Notes: a model not told the origin generated them from the letters alone. Positions 33,677 to 42,858 are shown, counted from the first letter of the stretch. The stretch: DNA of 64,000 nt from Streptomyces sp. NBC_00457 (GCF_036014015.1 NZ_CP107905.1:1302001-1366000); one strand, 5' to 3'. Numbers and translations: made by a program.

Positions 33677-34638
33677 GCACTTTCTCGACCGACCAGCGCA
33701 CGTCCGCCACCGGCGGTGGACTCCCCAGAGTGTCCTCACCCGGCAGTGCACCGTCTTCGCCCCCGACGCACAGGTGGCGCAAGAGACGTGAGCGCCTGAC
33801 GGCCGGGACGTTCCTGGCTCCGGCCGTACTCCTGGTCACCGCCTTCCTGCTCGCCCCGTTCGTCTGGACCGTCTGTCGGAGCTTCTTCAGCGACTCCCGG
33901 ACCTCGACGTTCAGCTGGTTCGACAACTACTCGCTGTTCGCGTCCGACCCGGCGTTGTCCCGCTCCATCCAGAACACGCTGATGTGGGTGGTGGGCACCG
34001 TCCTGCTCCCGTTCGTGCTCGGACTTGCCATCGCCGTCATGACCAACGCCACCCGCTGGTCGCGTCTGGCACGGCTGTGCGTAGTGCTTCCCTATGCGCT
34101 CTCGGGTTCCGCGGTGGCAGTGGTCTGGAACTTCATGCTCACGACCGATGGTGCCGTCAACCAGGTCCTGACCACGCTGAATCTGGGCTCACTCGCCCAG
34201 GGCTGGCTGCTGACCTGGCCGGGCAACACCGTCGTGATGATCCTCGCCAACGCCTGGCAGGCCGTCGGTGTGGCAGTCATCCTCTTTCTGGTCGGCCTGC
34301 AGTCCATCCCGCCGGAGACCTTGGAGGCCGGCGCCCTGGACGGCGCGGGGAGCTGGCAGCAGTTCCGCCACATCGTGCTGCCTCAGCTCCGGCCCGTCTC
34401 GATCATCGTGATCGGCATGAGCCTCGTGAACGGCCTCAAGTCGTTCGACCTGATCTGGGTGCTCACCCAGGGAGGCCCCGGACGTGCCACGGAGACCCTT
34501 GCGGTGTCCATGTACAACGAGACCTTCCTGGAACTGCGGCCTGGTGCGGGAGCGGCCATCGCAGTCGTTCTCACCGTGATCGTGCTGGCGGCTTCCTGGC
34601 TCTATCTGCGCCGTCAGCTCGACGTGAAAGGCGAATAG
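33673..34638 (+). CDS. Sugar ABC transporter permease 1
   Basis: MalF-type inner-membrane permease of 321 residues with six predicted membrane spans, beginning at ERLTAGTFLAPAVLLVTAFL. The cytoplasmic coupling loop EAGALDGAGSWQQFRHIVLP contains the EAA motif for the ATPase. ATG overlaps the binding-protein stop by four bases (ATGA). It forms a heterodimer with the next gene product. The long hydrophilic N-terminal tail (about 40 residues) is usual for the MalF-like partner. Confidence 0.93.
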   Translation: MSTFSTDQRTSATGGGLPRVSSPGSAPSSPPTHRWRKRRERLTAGTFLAPAVLLVTAFLLAPFVWTVCRSFFSDSRTSTFSWFDNYSLFASDPALSRSIQNTLMWVVGTVLLPFVLGLAIAVMTNATRWSRLARLCVVLPYALSGSAVAVVWNFMLTTDGAVNQVLTTLNLGSLAQGWLLTWPGNTVVMILANAWQAVGVAVILFLVGLQSIPPETLEAGALDGAGSWQQFRHIVLPQLRPVSIIVIGMSLVNGLKSFDLIWVLTQGGPGRATETLAVSMYNETFLELRPGAGAAIAVVLTVIVLAASWLYLRRQLDVKGE

Positions 34639-34641
34639 CCA

Positions 34642-35457
34642 ATGTCTCTGGGCCGAGTTCTGCGCAATGGCACCGTCGTGGTGCTCGCCGTGCTGTGGCT
34701 GGTTCCGACCTGGCTCCTGGTGGTCAACGCACTGGTGCCGGCCGAGAGTTACTCGGGCAGCCCGCACTGGCTGCCGGAGAGTTTCGGACTGTTCGACAAC
34801 ATGTCCCAGGCCTGGGACAAGGCCCAACTCGGTCCGGCGCTCGGCAACAGTCTGCTGTACTCCGTTGTCAGCGCGCTGGCCGCTGTCGCGGTGGCCACGT
34901 GCGCCGCCTTCGCCACCATCATCATGCCCGTGAAGCGGCAGGTGCTGTGGTTCTGGGTGATCTACTCAGGCACGCTCCTGCCTCTGCAGGTCTTCATCCG
35001 GCCGCTGTTCCTCTCCTACGCGGAGACGTCCCTCTACGACACCCAGATCGGGCTCGTCCTCATCTACACGGCCATCGCGATTCCCTTTGCCTTCTTCGTC
35101 ATGCGCAACTACGCCCTCACACTGCCGCGTGAAGTCGTGGAAGCGGCGCGCGTGGACGGTGCTTCCTGGTGGCGGCTGTTCTGGCAGATCCATGTCCCGC
35201 TGAGCAGATCCGCCATGATCGCCGTGTTCGTGTTCCAGTTCGTGGCCGTGTGGAACGACCTGATGTTCGGCATCACGCTCACCACGAGCCGCAACATCCG
35301 GCCCATCATGGCCGCGCTCGCCGATCTGCAGGGCAACTACTCCAACGTCGGGCCCCCGGTCGTGCTGGCCGGCGCCCTCCTCGTCTCCCTGCCGACCCTG
35401 GTGCTGTTCTTCTCCGCCCAGCGCTTCTTCATCAGCAGCCTCAAGATCCACCGCTGA
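34642..35457 (+). CDS. Sugar ABC transporter permease 2
   Basis: MalG-type permease of 271 residues with six predicted spans (first VVVLAVLWLVPTWLLVVNAL) and the coupling loop EVVEAARVDGASWWRLFWQI. It starts three bases after the first permease. Together they form the channel for oligosaccharide import. Ends 36 bases before the GH76 gene, with no terminator seen, so the importer and both glycosidases probably form one transcript. Confidence 0.93.
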   Translation: MSLGRVLRNGTVVVLAVLWLVPTWLLVVNALVPAESYSGSPHWLPESFGLFDNMSQAWDKAQLGPALGNSLLYSVVSALAAVAVATCAAFATIIMPVKRQVLWFWVIYSGTLLPLQVFIRPLFLSYAETSLYDTQIGLVLIYTAIAIPFAFFVMRNYALTLPREVVEAARVDGASWWRLFWQIHVPLSRSAMIAVFVFQFVAVWNDLMFGITLTTSRNIRPIMAALADLQGNYSNVGPPVVLAGALLVSLPTLVLFFSAQRFFISSLKIHR

Positions 35458-35493
35458 CCCCCGCACGCTTCCTTCCAGCCACGAAGGGCAATC

Positions 35494-36687
35494 ATGCTGA
35501 GATCGCTGCTCCGCCGTGCCACCGTGACCGCCGCCTGCGCTGCCCTGCTGTGGACTGCCGTCCCCGCGCACGCCCAGCCCACTTCTCCCGCACGCCCTCA
35601 CCCCGTGTCCACCGCCGTGTGGGCCGACCGTGCCACCGACGCCTACGACGCCCTGCAGACGCATCTGTACGAGGGCGCCGACCACCACGGCCTCTACCTG
35701 GAGCGCACGCCCCGGCAGCCTACGGACCGGGAGCACTCCTACCTGTGGCCGCTGCGCGAGGCCGCCGCGGCCACCGTGGACATGCAGCGACTCCCGGGCA
35801 CCGGCCCGGCCTACCGCCCGGACGCGGCCGAGCGCTTCGACACTGTCGAGCTGTACTTCGCGTCCGGCGCCCGGCCGGGCTACCAGTCCTACCTGCCGGC
35901 CCCGCTGGGGACGGGCGGTGACGTGTACTACGACGACAACGCCGTGGTCGCGCTGAGCCAACTCGACCAGTACGAGAGCACCGGCGACACCAAGTTCCTG
36001 AACCGGGCCGAGCAGGTCGTACCGATCGTCACCCGCGCCTGGGACGGCGACCCCGCCAAGCCCTGCCCCGGCGGCATGGACTGGTTCGACTCCCCCAACA
36101 ACAACGTCCGCGCCACCAATGTCACGGCCCTGTCCGCCCAGCTCGCCGCCAGGCTCTACGAGCACACCCACAGGCGCACCTACCTCGACAAGGCCGAGCA
36201 GTGGTACGGCTGGGTGTACTCGTGCATGCGGAAGGGACCGGGCCTGTACGCCAACGACCGCGGCGACGACGGCAGCACGAACCCGACCCTGTGGACCTAC
36301 AACTCAGGCTCCATGATCGGCACAGCCACCGCCCTCTACCGCGGCACCGGCAACACCGACTACCTGAACAAGGCCGTCGAGGACGCCCGCGGCTCCCTGG
36401 AGTACTGGACCCAGGGCACCCGCCTGCACGATCAGCCGGCCATCTTCAACGCCTTCTACTTCAAGGACCTGCTCGCCCTGGACGCCGTACGCCCCAACCC
36501 CGCCTACCGGCAGGCCATGAGCACCTACGCGGACAGCACGTACGCCACCAACCGCAACGCCGCGACCGGGCTGTTCCACTTCCAGCCGTCGGGCGGCGGC
36601 GACTACGACCCCAATATTCCGGCCGAAACCCTCGAACAGTCCGCCATGATCCAGATCTTCGCCACTCTCGCCCGCTCCAGACGCTGA
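35494..36687 (+). CDS. Secreted GH76 alpha-1,6-mannanase-like hydrolase
   Basis: A 397-residue secreted protein. Signal peptide TVTAACAALLWTAVPAHAQ is followed by an (alpha/alpha)6 GH76 domain. The adjacent catalytic aspartates of the family are visible in GGDVYYDDNAVVALSQ at about 149-150. Tyr/Trp-rich segments (EHSYLWPLREAAAA, TLWTYNSGSMIGTATALY) are typical. GH76 enzymes cleave alpha-1,6-mannan backbones of fungal walls and related actinobacterial glycans. It would act outside the cell upstream of the importer. ATG at 35494 follows CGAAGGGCAATC. Confidence 0.9.
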   Translation: MLRSLLRRATVTAACAALLWTAVPAHAQPTSPARPHPVSTAVWADRATDAYDALQTHLYEGADHHGLYLERTPRQPTDREHSYLWPLREAAAATVDMQRLPGTGPAYRPDAAERFDTVELYFASGARPGYQSYLPAPLGTGGDVYYDDNAVVALSQLDQYESTGDTKFLNRAEQVVPIVTRAWDGDPAKPCPGGMDWFDSPNNNVRATNVTALSAQLAARLYEHTHRRTYLDKAEQWYGWVYSCMRKGPGLYANDRGDDGSTNPTLWTYNSGSMIGTATALYRGTGNTDYLNKAVEDARGSLEYWTQGTRLHDQPAIFNAFYFKDLLALDAVRPNPAYRQAMSTYADSTYATNRNAATGLFHFQPSGGGDYDPNIPAETLEQSAMIQIFATLARSRR

Positions 36688-36741
36688 GACCACCACCCGC
36701 AGTCGGCTGACCGCCCGACCCGAAAAGGACACCAACGCACC

Positions 36742-39700
36742 ATGCCCAAGGCCCCATTGACCCGGCCCTCCTGGTGGGACTCCGACATCGCGCGCGACAT
36801 CCTGCGTGACCGCGTGGTCACCACCAGCGCCGGCATCGGCGACCTGCGGTTGCAGTTGTCGGGCGAGCCCCTGCTGCGCCGCGACGGCAAGGGTGGACTG
36901 CTCCAGTCCATCCGACTGCGCCTGCGCCGCCACGGCGCGGGCTCGCACGACGCCCTGCCGCGCGTCACCCGGGCCCGGGTCACCACGAGCGGGGGCACTC
37001 CGGTCACCTGCGAAATCCTCCCGGGTCCGGGCTCCGACACCCGCATCCTGGTGCCGGAAGTGGACGCACCGACACCCCTGCTGATCGAGCTGCCCGACCT
37101 GGAAGAAGGCACCCGGTTCGACTTCGAGGCGCGCCCGCAGCGTCACTGGACGCTCCACCTGGTGCAGCACTCCCACCTCGACATCGGCTACACCGACCCC
37201 CAGGGGCGGGTGATGGCCGAGCACCGCGCCTACCTCGACTCGCTGCTCGAGCTGTGCCACGACACCGACGACTGGCCGGAACCCGCCCGGTTCCGGTGGG
37301 CCGTCGAGGGCTTCCGCTCCTTCCAGGACTGGCAGTCCAACCGCCCTCGCCGCCAGGTCGAGAGCTTCCTCGACCGGGTGCGCGAAGGCCGTATCGAACT
37401 CACGGCGATGCCGTTCAACCTCCATACGGAGACCTGCTCCACCGACGAACTGCACGAACTCCTCCGCCCCGTACTGGACCTGCGCGACCGGCACGGCATC
37501 GACATCCGCACAGCCATGCAGACCGACGTGCCCGGCCAAGTGGTCGGCCTGCCCGACGTCCTGGCGGGCAACGGCATCCGCTACCTCTCCGTGGCGCACA
37601 ACTGGGCCGGACGCGCAGTACCGCATCTCGTCGGCGGGGAACACCTGCCACGGCTCTTCCGCTGGCAGGCACCCAGCGGCAACAACCTCCTGGTCTGGCG
37701 CACGGACACACCGCACGGACTGGCGTACATGGAGGGCTCGATCCTGGGTTTCGACGAGTCCTACCACCACGTCGACGACCTCCTGCCCGCCTATCTCAGC
37801 GCGCTGGCCGAGTTCCCCTACCCGCACGAAGGCCGCGGGATCCCGGGCTTCCCCATTCTCGATCACGGCGTCACATCCGACCCGTACCCCTGGGACGTGC
37901 TGCACCTGCGTGTGCTGGGCAAGTTCGCGGACAACGGCCCGCCCCGGCGGATCATCTCCGACACCGTGCGCCGTTGGAACGAGCAGTGGGCGTTCCCGCA
38001 GCTGCGGGCCTCCCGGAACCAGGACTTCTTCGAGGACGCCGAAAAGCGTGTCGGGGACCGGCTGGAGACCTACCAGGGCGACTGGAGCGACTGGTGGGTC
38101 GACGGAGTCGGCGCCGGGGCCGTCCCGCTCGCAGCCACGCGCCGCGGCCAGGCGGCCCTCGCCGAAGCGCAGACCGTGGCTGGTTACGCTCAGTTGATGG
38201 GCGCGCCCGGCAGCTCGGTCGTCACCGAGACCGCGCCGGCCGTCTACCGTTCGGCCTCCCTGTTCAACGAACACACCTGGGGCGCCGGTGACCCCTGGAC
38301 CCACGGCGATCATGGACAGGGCTCCGGCGAAACGCAGTGGCACTGGAAGTACGCGCAGGCCCTGCGCGCCCACGACGACGCGGAGACCCTGCTGGACTCC
38401 GCCACCGCGCTGCTCGGCGAAGCCTTCACACCCTCCGCAGGAGCTCTGGCCGGCTACTACATCGTGAACACCTGCAGTTGGCCACGCACGGAGACGGCAC
38501 GGCTGTTCCTGCCCGAGAGCACCGTGGCCCTGAGCGAGGCGGTGCAGGTTCTCGATGCCCGTACCGGCACGTCCCTGCCCTTCAGGGAGGAAGCCCAGAG
38601 CAACGACCGCCACCGGGCAGCCGGCCGGTTCCTGCACGTGCCCCTCACCGACGTGCCGGCTTGCGGAGCCGTGCGCCTGGACATCCTCCCTGGTGCCACT
38701 TCCTCCGCTTCCTCCACTTCCTCCACGGAAAACGGTGACAGCACCGACCTGCCCGCGGTTCCGACCGTCCTGGAGAACGATCACCTGCGCGTCACGGTTG
38801 ATCTGAGCCGGGCCTGCATCGGCTCCATCCTCGACAAGCACACCGGGCGCGAACTGGTCCGGCAGGACGCCGTCATCGGCTTCAACGGCTACGTGTACGA
38901 CGAGTACGCCACCGCCGGAGCGTTCAATCACCAGTCCAGCAAGACCGTCGCCGACGACTCGATGCACCTGCTCGCCTCGCGCCACACGGCACCGCCCGCG
39001 GCACTCGTCGAACGCCGCGCCGACGCCACCGGCCACACGCTGGTCTATGAATGCGCCCCGGCCGGCACGCGCCGACTCCGCGTGACGGTGCGCCTCCCCC
39101 ACGACGCGGCTCGCATCGACATAGAGAACCGCATTGACAAAACCGCGACGCTGACCAAGGAGAGTGCGTTCTTCGCCTTCCCCTTCGCCCTGGACGATCC
39201 CGCCGTACGCATGGAAGCGACAGGCGGCGTCACGGGTACCGGACTTGCGACCGTGCCAGGGTCCGCCACCCACATGCGAGCCGTCCGGCGCTGGATCAGT
39301 CTGAGCGACGGCCGCCACCACGCCGCGCTGGCAACGGCCGACGCGCCCCTCGTGCAGCTCGGCGGGATCGCGATCCCTTACGTTCCCTATCCGCAGTCGT
39401 TGCCGCAAGAGGAACCGGCCACCGTTTTCTCCTGGGTGCACAACAACATCTGGGACACGAACTTCCCCGCTCAGCAGGCTTTTGATCACGCCTTTCGCTA
39501 CAGCGTCGGCTTCGCCTCCGGCGGGCTCGGCGAGCAGCTGGCCATGCGCACCGCGGCCGTCACCAGCCACCCGCTCGTCGCGGTCCGCGCCCGTGCCGAG
39601 GCTCAGCCGGAGCCGCCGGCGCAGACGCGGTTCCTGACCGTGGAGGACCCCCGCATACGTCTCGTGGGCCTGACCGTCCCGAGCGAAGGAAACCTCATGA

Positions 39701-39903
39701 TCCGCCTGCAGTCCATCGCCGATGTCCCGGTCACCTGCCGTCTGAGCACCCCGTTCCCCTTCACCCGGGCCTTCCGCACTAACTACCTCGGCTTGGCCCC
39801 GAGCGAACTCACCCCGCAACCGGACGGCGCCGTCCATGTCGATGTGCCGGCCTTCGGAACGGCAGCAGTCACCCTCCGGTTGCGACGAGCGGCAGTCGGC
39901 TGA
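36742..39903 (+). CDS. GH38 alpha-mannosidase
   Basis: A 1053-residue GH38-type alpha-mannosidase. The zinc-site His and Asp are in VQHSHLDIGYTDPQGR near residue 140, and AMQTDVPGQVVGLPDV near 256 probably holds the nucleophile Asp. Additional features are YLSVAHNWAGRAVPHLVGGE and a C-terminal beta-sandwich half. No signal peptide is seen, so it is cytoplasmic and would trim imported alpha-mannosides to mannose for ROK and ManA. ATG at 36742 follows AAAAGGACACC. Last gene of the rightward mannan transcript, converging on the quinone oxidoreductase gene 23 bases away. Confidence 0.92.
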   Translation: MPKAPLTRPSWWDSDIARDILRDRVVTTSAGIGDLRLQLSGEPLLRRDGKGGLLQSIRLRLRRHGAGSHDALPRVTRARVTTSGGTPVTCEILPGPGSDTRILVPEVDAPTPLLIELPDLEEGTRFDFEARPQRHWTLHLVQHSHLDIGYTDPQGRVMAEHRAYLDSLLELCHDTDDWPEPARFRWAVEGFRSFQDWQSNRPRRQVESFLDRVREGRIELTAMPFNLHTETCSTDELHELLRPVLDLRDRHGIDIRTAMQTDVPGQVVGLPDVLAGNGIRYLSVAHNWAGRAVPHLVGGEHLPRLFRWQAPSGNNLLVWRTDTPHGLAYMEGSILGFDESYHHVDDLLPAYLSALAEFPYPHEGRGIPGFPILDHGVTSDPYPWDVLHLRVLGKFADNGPPRRIISDTVRRWNEQWAFPQLRASRNQDFFEDAEKRVGDRLETYQGDWSDWWVDGVGAGAVPLAATRRGQAALAEAQTVAGYAQLMGAPGSSVVTETAPAVYRSASLFNEHTWGAGDPWTHGDHGQGSGETQWHWKYAQALRAHDDAETLLDSATALLGEAFTPSAGALAGYYIVNTCSWPRTETARLFLPESTVALSEAVQVLDARTGTSLPFREEAQSNDRHRAAGRFLHVPLTDVPACGAVRLDILPGATSSASSTSSTENGDSTDLPAVPTVLENDHLRVTVDLSRACIGSILDKHTGRELVRQDAVIGFNGYVYDEYATAGAFNHQSSKTVADDSMHLLASRHTAPPAALVERRADATGHTLVYECAPAGTRRLRVTVRLPHDAARIDIENRIDKTATLTKESAFFAFPFALDDPAVRMEATGGVTGTGLATVPGSATHMRAVRRWISLSDGRHHAALATADAPLVQLGGIAIPYVPYPQSLPQEEPATVFSWVHNNIWDTNFPAQQAFDHAFRYSVGFASGGLGEQLAMRTAAVTSHPLVAVRARAEAQPEPPAQTRFLTVEDPRIRLVGLTVPSEGNLMIRLQSIADVPVTCRLSTPFPFTRAFRTNYLGLAPSELTPQPDGAVHVDVPAFGTAAVTLRLRRAAVG

Positions 39904-39926
39904 ATCGGCGAGCGCCGGGTCACCCG

Positions 39927-40883
39927 TCACGGGATCAGCAGGAGTTTCCCGGTGGTCGTGCGCGACTCGATGTCCGCGTGGGCCTTCGCGGCCTCGGCCA
40001 GCGGGTAGCGTCCGCCGATCCGGACGGTCAGCTCACCCTTCTCGACGAGCGCGTACAACTCGGCTGTGCGCGCCTTGAGTTCCTCAGGTGTGCGGATGTA
40101 GTCCTCGGTCACGCCGTAGGTGAGACGGGTGCTGCGGGGGATGTCGTTCATCGTGATGGTCGGCACGTCACCGATCAGCGGCCCGTAGAACACCATCGTG
40201 CCGTGCGTGCGCAGTACTTGGAGCGATGCGGCGAACGTGGTCGCGCCCGCACCGTCGAACACCACGTGCACTCCCTCCCCACCGGTCAGCTCGCGCACCG
40301 GCTCGACGAACGCGTCACCGGTGGAGACCAGGACGTGATCGGCGCCGACGTCGGCGGCAGGCTCGACCTTCTCAGGCCGCGACACCAGGCCGATCACGGT
40401 GCCGCCGCGGGCCCTGATGACCTGGGTGAGCATCATCCCGACCCCGCCGGCGGACGCGTGCACGAGTGCGATGTCCCCCGGCCGCACCGGGTGGGACACG
40501 GTGGCGAAGTGCTGCGCGGTCAGGCCCTGCAAGAGCACGGCCGCGGCCGTCTCGTCGTCGATGGCGTCGGGCACCGCGACGACACCGCTCGCCGGGAGCA
40601 CGATCTGCTCGGCGTAGCTGCCGTGGCTGTTGATCGTCAACCATGCGACACGATCCCCCGGGGCGAACCCGCGCACGCCCTCGCCCGTCTCCGCCACCAC
40701 GCCGACGCCTTCCGCACCCGGCACCTCGGCCAGTGCCTGCCTGCGGATGGCGGTGTCGAAGAAGTTCACACCCGCCACGCGTACGTCCACCAGAACTTCT
40801 CCCGGGCCCGGACGAGGTGCCGGCCGCTCGCGCAGCCGCAGCACCTCCGGTCCCCCTGCTTCGCTGACAACTATCGCTCTCAT
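39927..40883 (-). CDS. NADPH:quinone oxidoreductase, zinc-free MDR family
   Basis: Medium-chain reductase of 318 residues, without zinc ligands. Visible motifs are RVAGVNFFDTAIRRQ at about 48-62, VHASAGGVGMMLTQVIRARG for the Rossmann fold, and VFDGAGATTFAASL. It would reduce quinones or enones with NADPH. The ATG at 40883 (MRAIVVSEAGGPE) is the family start; the frame stays open to 40925 but that extension would cover the operator. It is divergent from a TetR gene with a 16-base palindrome between them, the usual layout for drug- or quinone-induced control. Confidence 0.92.
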   Translation of the reverse strand: MRAIVVSEAGGPEVLRLRERPAPRPGPGEVLVDVRVAGVNFFDTAIRRQALAEVPGAEGVGVVAETGEGVRGFAPGDRVAWLTINSHGSYAEQIVLPASGVVAVPDAIDDETAAAVLLQGLTAQHFATVSHPVRPGDIALVHASAGGVGMMLTQVIRARGGTVIGLVSRPEKVEPAADVGADHVLVSTGDAFVEPVRELTGGEGVHVVFDGAGATTFAASLQVLRTHGTMVFYGPLIGDVPTITMNDIPRSTRLTYGVTEDYIRTPEELKARTAELYALVEKGELTVRIGGRYPLAEAAKAHADIESRTTTGKLLLIP

Positions 40884-40908
40884 GCGGCCGAAGGTAGGGA
40901 CCAAAAAA

Positions 40909-40924
40909 TGTACCTGCAAGTACA
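40909..40924. promoter_or_regulatory. Palindromic TetR operator
   Basis: TGTACCTGCAAGTACA is an inverted repeat (TGTAC-N6-GTACA) in the 47-base gap between the divergent quinone oxidoreductase and TetR genes. Its place lets one TetR dimer repress both. It ends six bases before the TetR start, so that gene may be read from a leaderless or very short mRNA. Confidence 0.8.
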
Positions 40925-40930
40925 CTTTGG

Positions 40931-41515
40931 GTGGTGACCACGAGGAAGGGCACTGCGACCCGCCTGCGCATCGTCGAAGCCGCCGCAGCCGAAATCCGGG
41001 AACGCGGCGCGAACGCCACCACGCTCGACGACGTATGCCGACGCAGCCATACCGGCAAGGGGCAAATGTTCCATTATTTCCCCGAAGGCCGGGAACAGCT
41101 TCTTCTTGCCGTCGCCGAACTCGAAGCCGAGCGCGTGTTCAATGACCAGGCGCCCTACCTGAGCGAACTCACCTCACGCGCGGCCTGGGAGGCGTGGCGC
41201 GACCTCATTGTCGAGCGCTACCGCGACCAAGGGCTGCACTGTCCGCTCGGGGTGCTGATCGCCGACGTGGGCCGGTACAGCCCGGCCGCGCAGGCCGTCA
41301 CGGCGCAGTTGGTGCGACGGTGGCAGGAGTGCGTCCGCGCCGGCATCGAGGCCACCCAAACGGCCGGCGAAGCCGACCCGACGCTCGACCCCGACCGCAC
41401 TGCCGCAGCTGTGATCGCCGCCGTCCAAGGCGGTGTCACCGTCCTGCTCTCCACCGGCTCCGCAGAACACCTCGAGGCCGGGCTGAACCTCTGCCTCGAC
41501 CACCTGTTGTCGTAG
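40931..41515 (+). CDS. TetR/AcrR-family regulator
   Basis: A 194-residue TetR protein with the N-terminal HTH (TRLRIVEAAAAEIRERGANA; TTLDDVCRRSHTGKGQMFHY), the FHYF element with the recognition helix, and a C-terminal ligand domain of the LmrA/YxaF-like type. Start at GTG 40931; a second GTG follows directly at 40934. It is expected to repress itself and the divergent quinone oxidoreductase through TGTACCTGCAAGTACA. The inducer is unknown. Followed 48 bases later by the left end of an insertion sequence. Confidence 0.92.
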   Translation: MVTTRKGTATRLRIVEAAAAEIRERGANATTLDDVCRRSHTGKGQMFHYFPEGREQLLLAVAELEAERVFNDQAPYLSELTSRAAWEAWRDLIVERYRDQGLHCPLGVLIADVGRYSPAAQAVTAQLVRRWQECVRAGIEATQTAGEADPTLDPDRTAAAVIAAVQGGVTVLLSTGSAEHLEAGLNLCLDHLLS

Positions 41516-41569
41516 GCGCACGATCAACGGTAGTTGGACGATCACGCGCGATACGGCCACCGGAGGGCG

Positions 41570-41968
41570 TTAAGTCCGTTTCTGGTAGCGGCCGTGTCCG
41601 GGCTGAGTGAGGAAGCCTTGACGGGTGAGGCGTCCGAGACGAGCGCGGGTGACGTTGACAGACGCGTCGTCGGTGGGCATGCCAAGGAGTTCATGCAGCT
41701 CACGGGCTCGAAACTCCTGGCCGGGGTGCTGGTTGAAGGCGTTCACGATTGCCTGGTGGACGCTGTTCGTCTCGGCCGGTTCGGGGTCGCCTTGGGCTGG
41801 TGCGAGTTCGGCGATGACCTTGGCGGTGGCGGCCAGGTCCGCGAGCCGCGCTTCGCTCTCGGCCAGCGCGGTGGTCAAGTACTCGATCTGGTCGCGTAGT
41901 TCACCGGCCCTGGCCGCGGTCTCGTCGCGCTGGGCCTGGAGGCCGGCGAGGAGCTCGGTGATGTTCAC
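41570..41968 (-). CDS. IS passenger: coiled-coil plus winged-helix protein
   Basis: A 132-residue protein of unknown function inside the insertion sequence. The N-terminal half is a coiled coil (ITELLAGLQAQRDETAARAG; QIEYLTTALAESEARLADLA). The C-terminal half looks like a winged helix (AIVNAFNQHPGQEFRARELH; TRARLGRLTRQGFLTQPGHG). GTG at 41968 overlaps the transposase stop by four bases (GTGA), so it is co-translated with it, and its own stop lies within the terminal inverted repeat. It could regulate transposition or bind the IS ends. Confidence 0.65.
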   Translation of the reverse strand: MNITELLAGLQAQRDETAARAGELRDQIEYLTTALAESEARLADLAATAKVIAELAPAQGDPEPAETNSVHQAIVNAFNQHPGQEFRARELHELLGMPTDDASVNVTRARLGRLTRQGFLTQPGHGRYQKRT

Positions 41969-42827
41969 GCGGTCAGCCCGAAGGTGTCACGCCAGGCGGG
42001 ACTCGGTGTGGTGAGGTGGCCGGTCATGTTCGCGATCGAGGCCCAGTAGACGCGAGAGGCGGAGGGGTCGCAGCGGTGGTCGTACTCGCGGGCCAGGCGG
42101 CGGTGCAGCATCAACGCGCCGTTGACCTGCTCCACGATCCACCTTCTCGGCTGCGGGACGAAGCCTTTACCCTGGTCGTCGGGGTTACGGCAGACGACTT
42201 CGACGTCGATGTCCAACAGGGCGCCGTGGATGAGGACGTCGTCCTTGAAGCCCTGGTCCACCAGGGCCTTCTCCAGGCGCATCCCGCGCCGCTCGGCCAC
42301 CTGGTCGAGCAGGACGGTGCCGGCGGCGTTGTCGTGGGCGGACGCGGCCAGCACCACGACGCCGATGACCAGGCCGAGTACGTCGACGGCCAGTCCCCGC
42401 TTGCGGCCCGACACCTTCTTGTTGGCGTCCAGTCCCGTCGTGGTCTTCGGGACACGCGCTGCCGCACGGACGGACTGGGTGTCGATGATCACGAGGGACA
42501 GGTCATCCAACCGCTTCGCCCTCTCCCGCACCTGGCAGCGCAGGAGTTCCTGGATGCGCTGGTCGAGACCGCCCTCGCGCCACAGGCCGAAGTAGTAGAA
42601 CACCGCCGACCAGGACGGCAGATCACGCGGGAGGTAGCGCCACTGGCAGCCCGTCCGGTTTGACAGAAGATCGCGTTCACGACCTCCCGCAGGTCGCAGG
42701 CCCCGGTACCGCCGGTAGCCGACCGGACCGCCCGGCCCTGCTTCCAGGCCGTGATCATCGGCTCGATCAACGCCCATTGCTCGTCCGACAAGTCGCTGGG
42801 GTACGGCTCTCGCTCCATTCCCCGCAT
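41965..42827 (-). CDS. IS5-type DDE transposase, read in two frames
   Basis: The first frame (ATG 42827) begins MRGMEREPYPSDLSDEQW and runs to NAIFCQT. The second frame continues with NRTGCQWRYLPRDLPSWSAV and ends at 41965. A -1 shift at the CAAA near 42660 rejoins them as NAIFCQ-NRTGCQW, matching the family consensus. The DDE-type residues are present in DTQSV, ALVDQGFKDD and RRWIVEQVNGALMLHRRL. Many IS5-group elements use programmed frameshifting, so this may be functional; no classic heptanucleotide slippery site is seen, so a disabling mutation is also possible. Confidence 0.75.
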
Positions 42828-42858
42828 CTCAACATGGAAGATCGGACTTAACGTCCTC

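Larger units (their letters stand above)
41563..42858 (-). mobile_element. IS5-family-like insertion sequence with passenger gene
   Basis: An element of about 1296 bases bounded by imperfect inverted ends: GAGGGCGTTAAGTCCG at the left and, read inward from the right, GAGGACGTTAAGTCCG (15 of 16 bases). It carries a frameshifted DDE transposase and, downstream and overlapping, a small second gene. Exact ends may be off by a few bases; a target duplication is not obvious. The left 41 bases recur inverted at 44631-44671. Confidence 0.85.

Noticed and set aside
39904..39926. Terminator between the GH38 and quinone oxidoreductase genes
   Set aside because: Only a weak GGGTCACCC/CACGGG pairing is seen; not strong enough to call.
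36304..39930. A 1208-codon open frame on the minus strand
   Set aside because: It lies antiparallel to the GH38 gene, whose motifs are clear. Long antisense frames are expected in DNA this rich in G+C, and its product has no recognisable domain.
40884..40925. Longer N terminus of the quinone oxidoreductase
   Set aside because: The extra 14 residues precede the conserved MRAIVV start and overlap the TetR operator.
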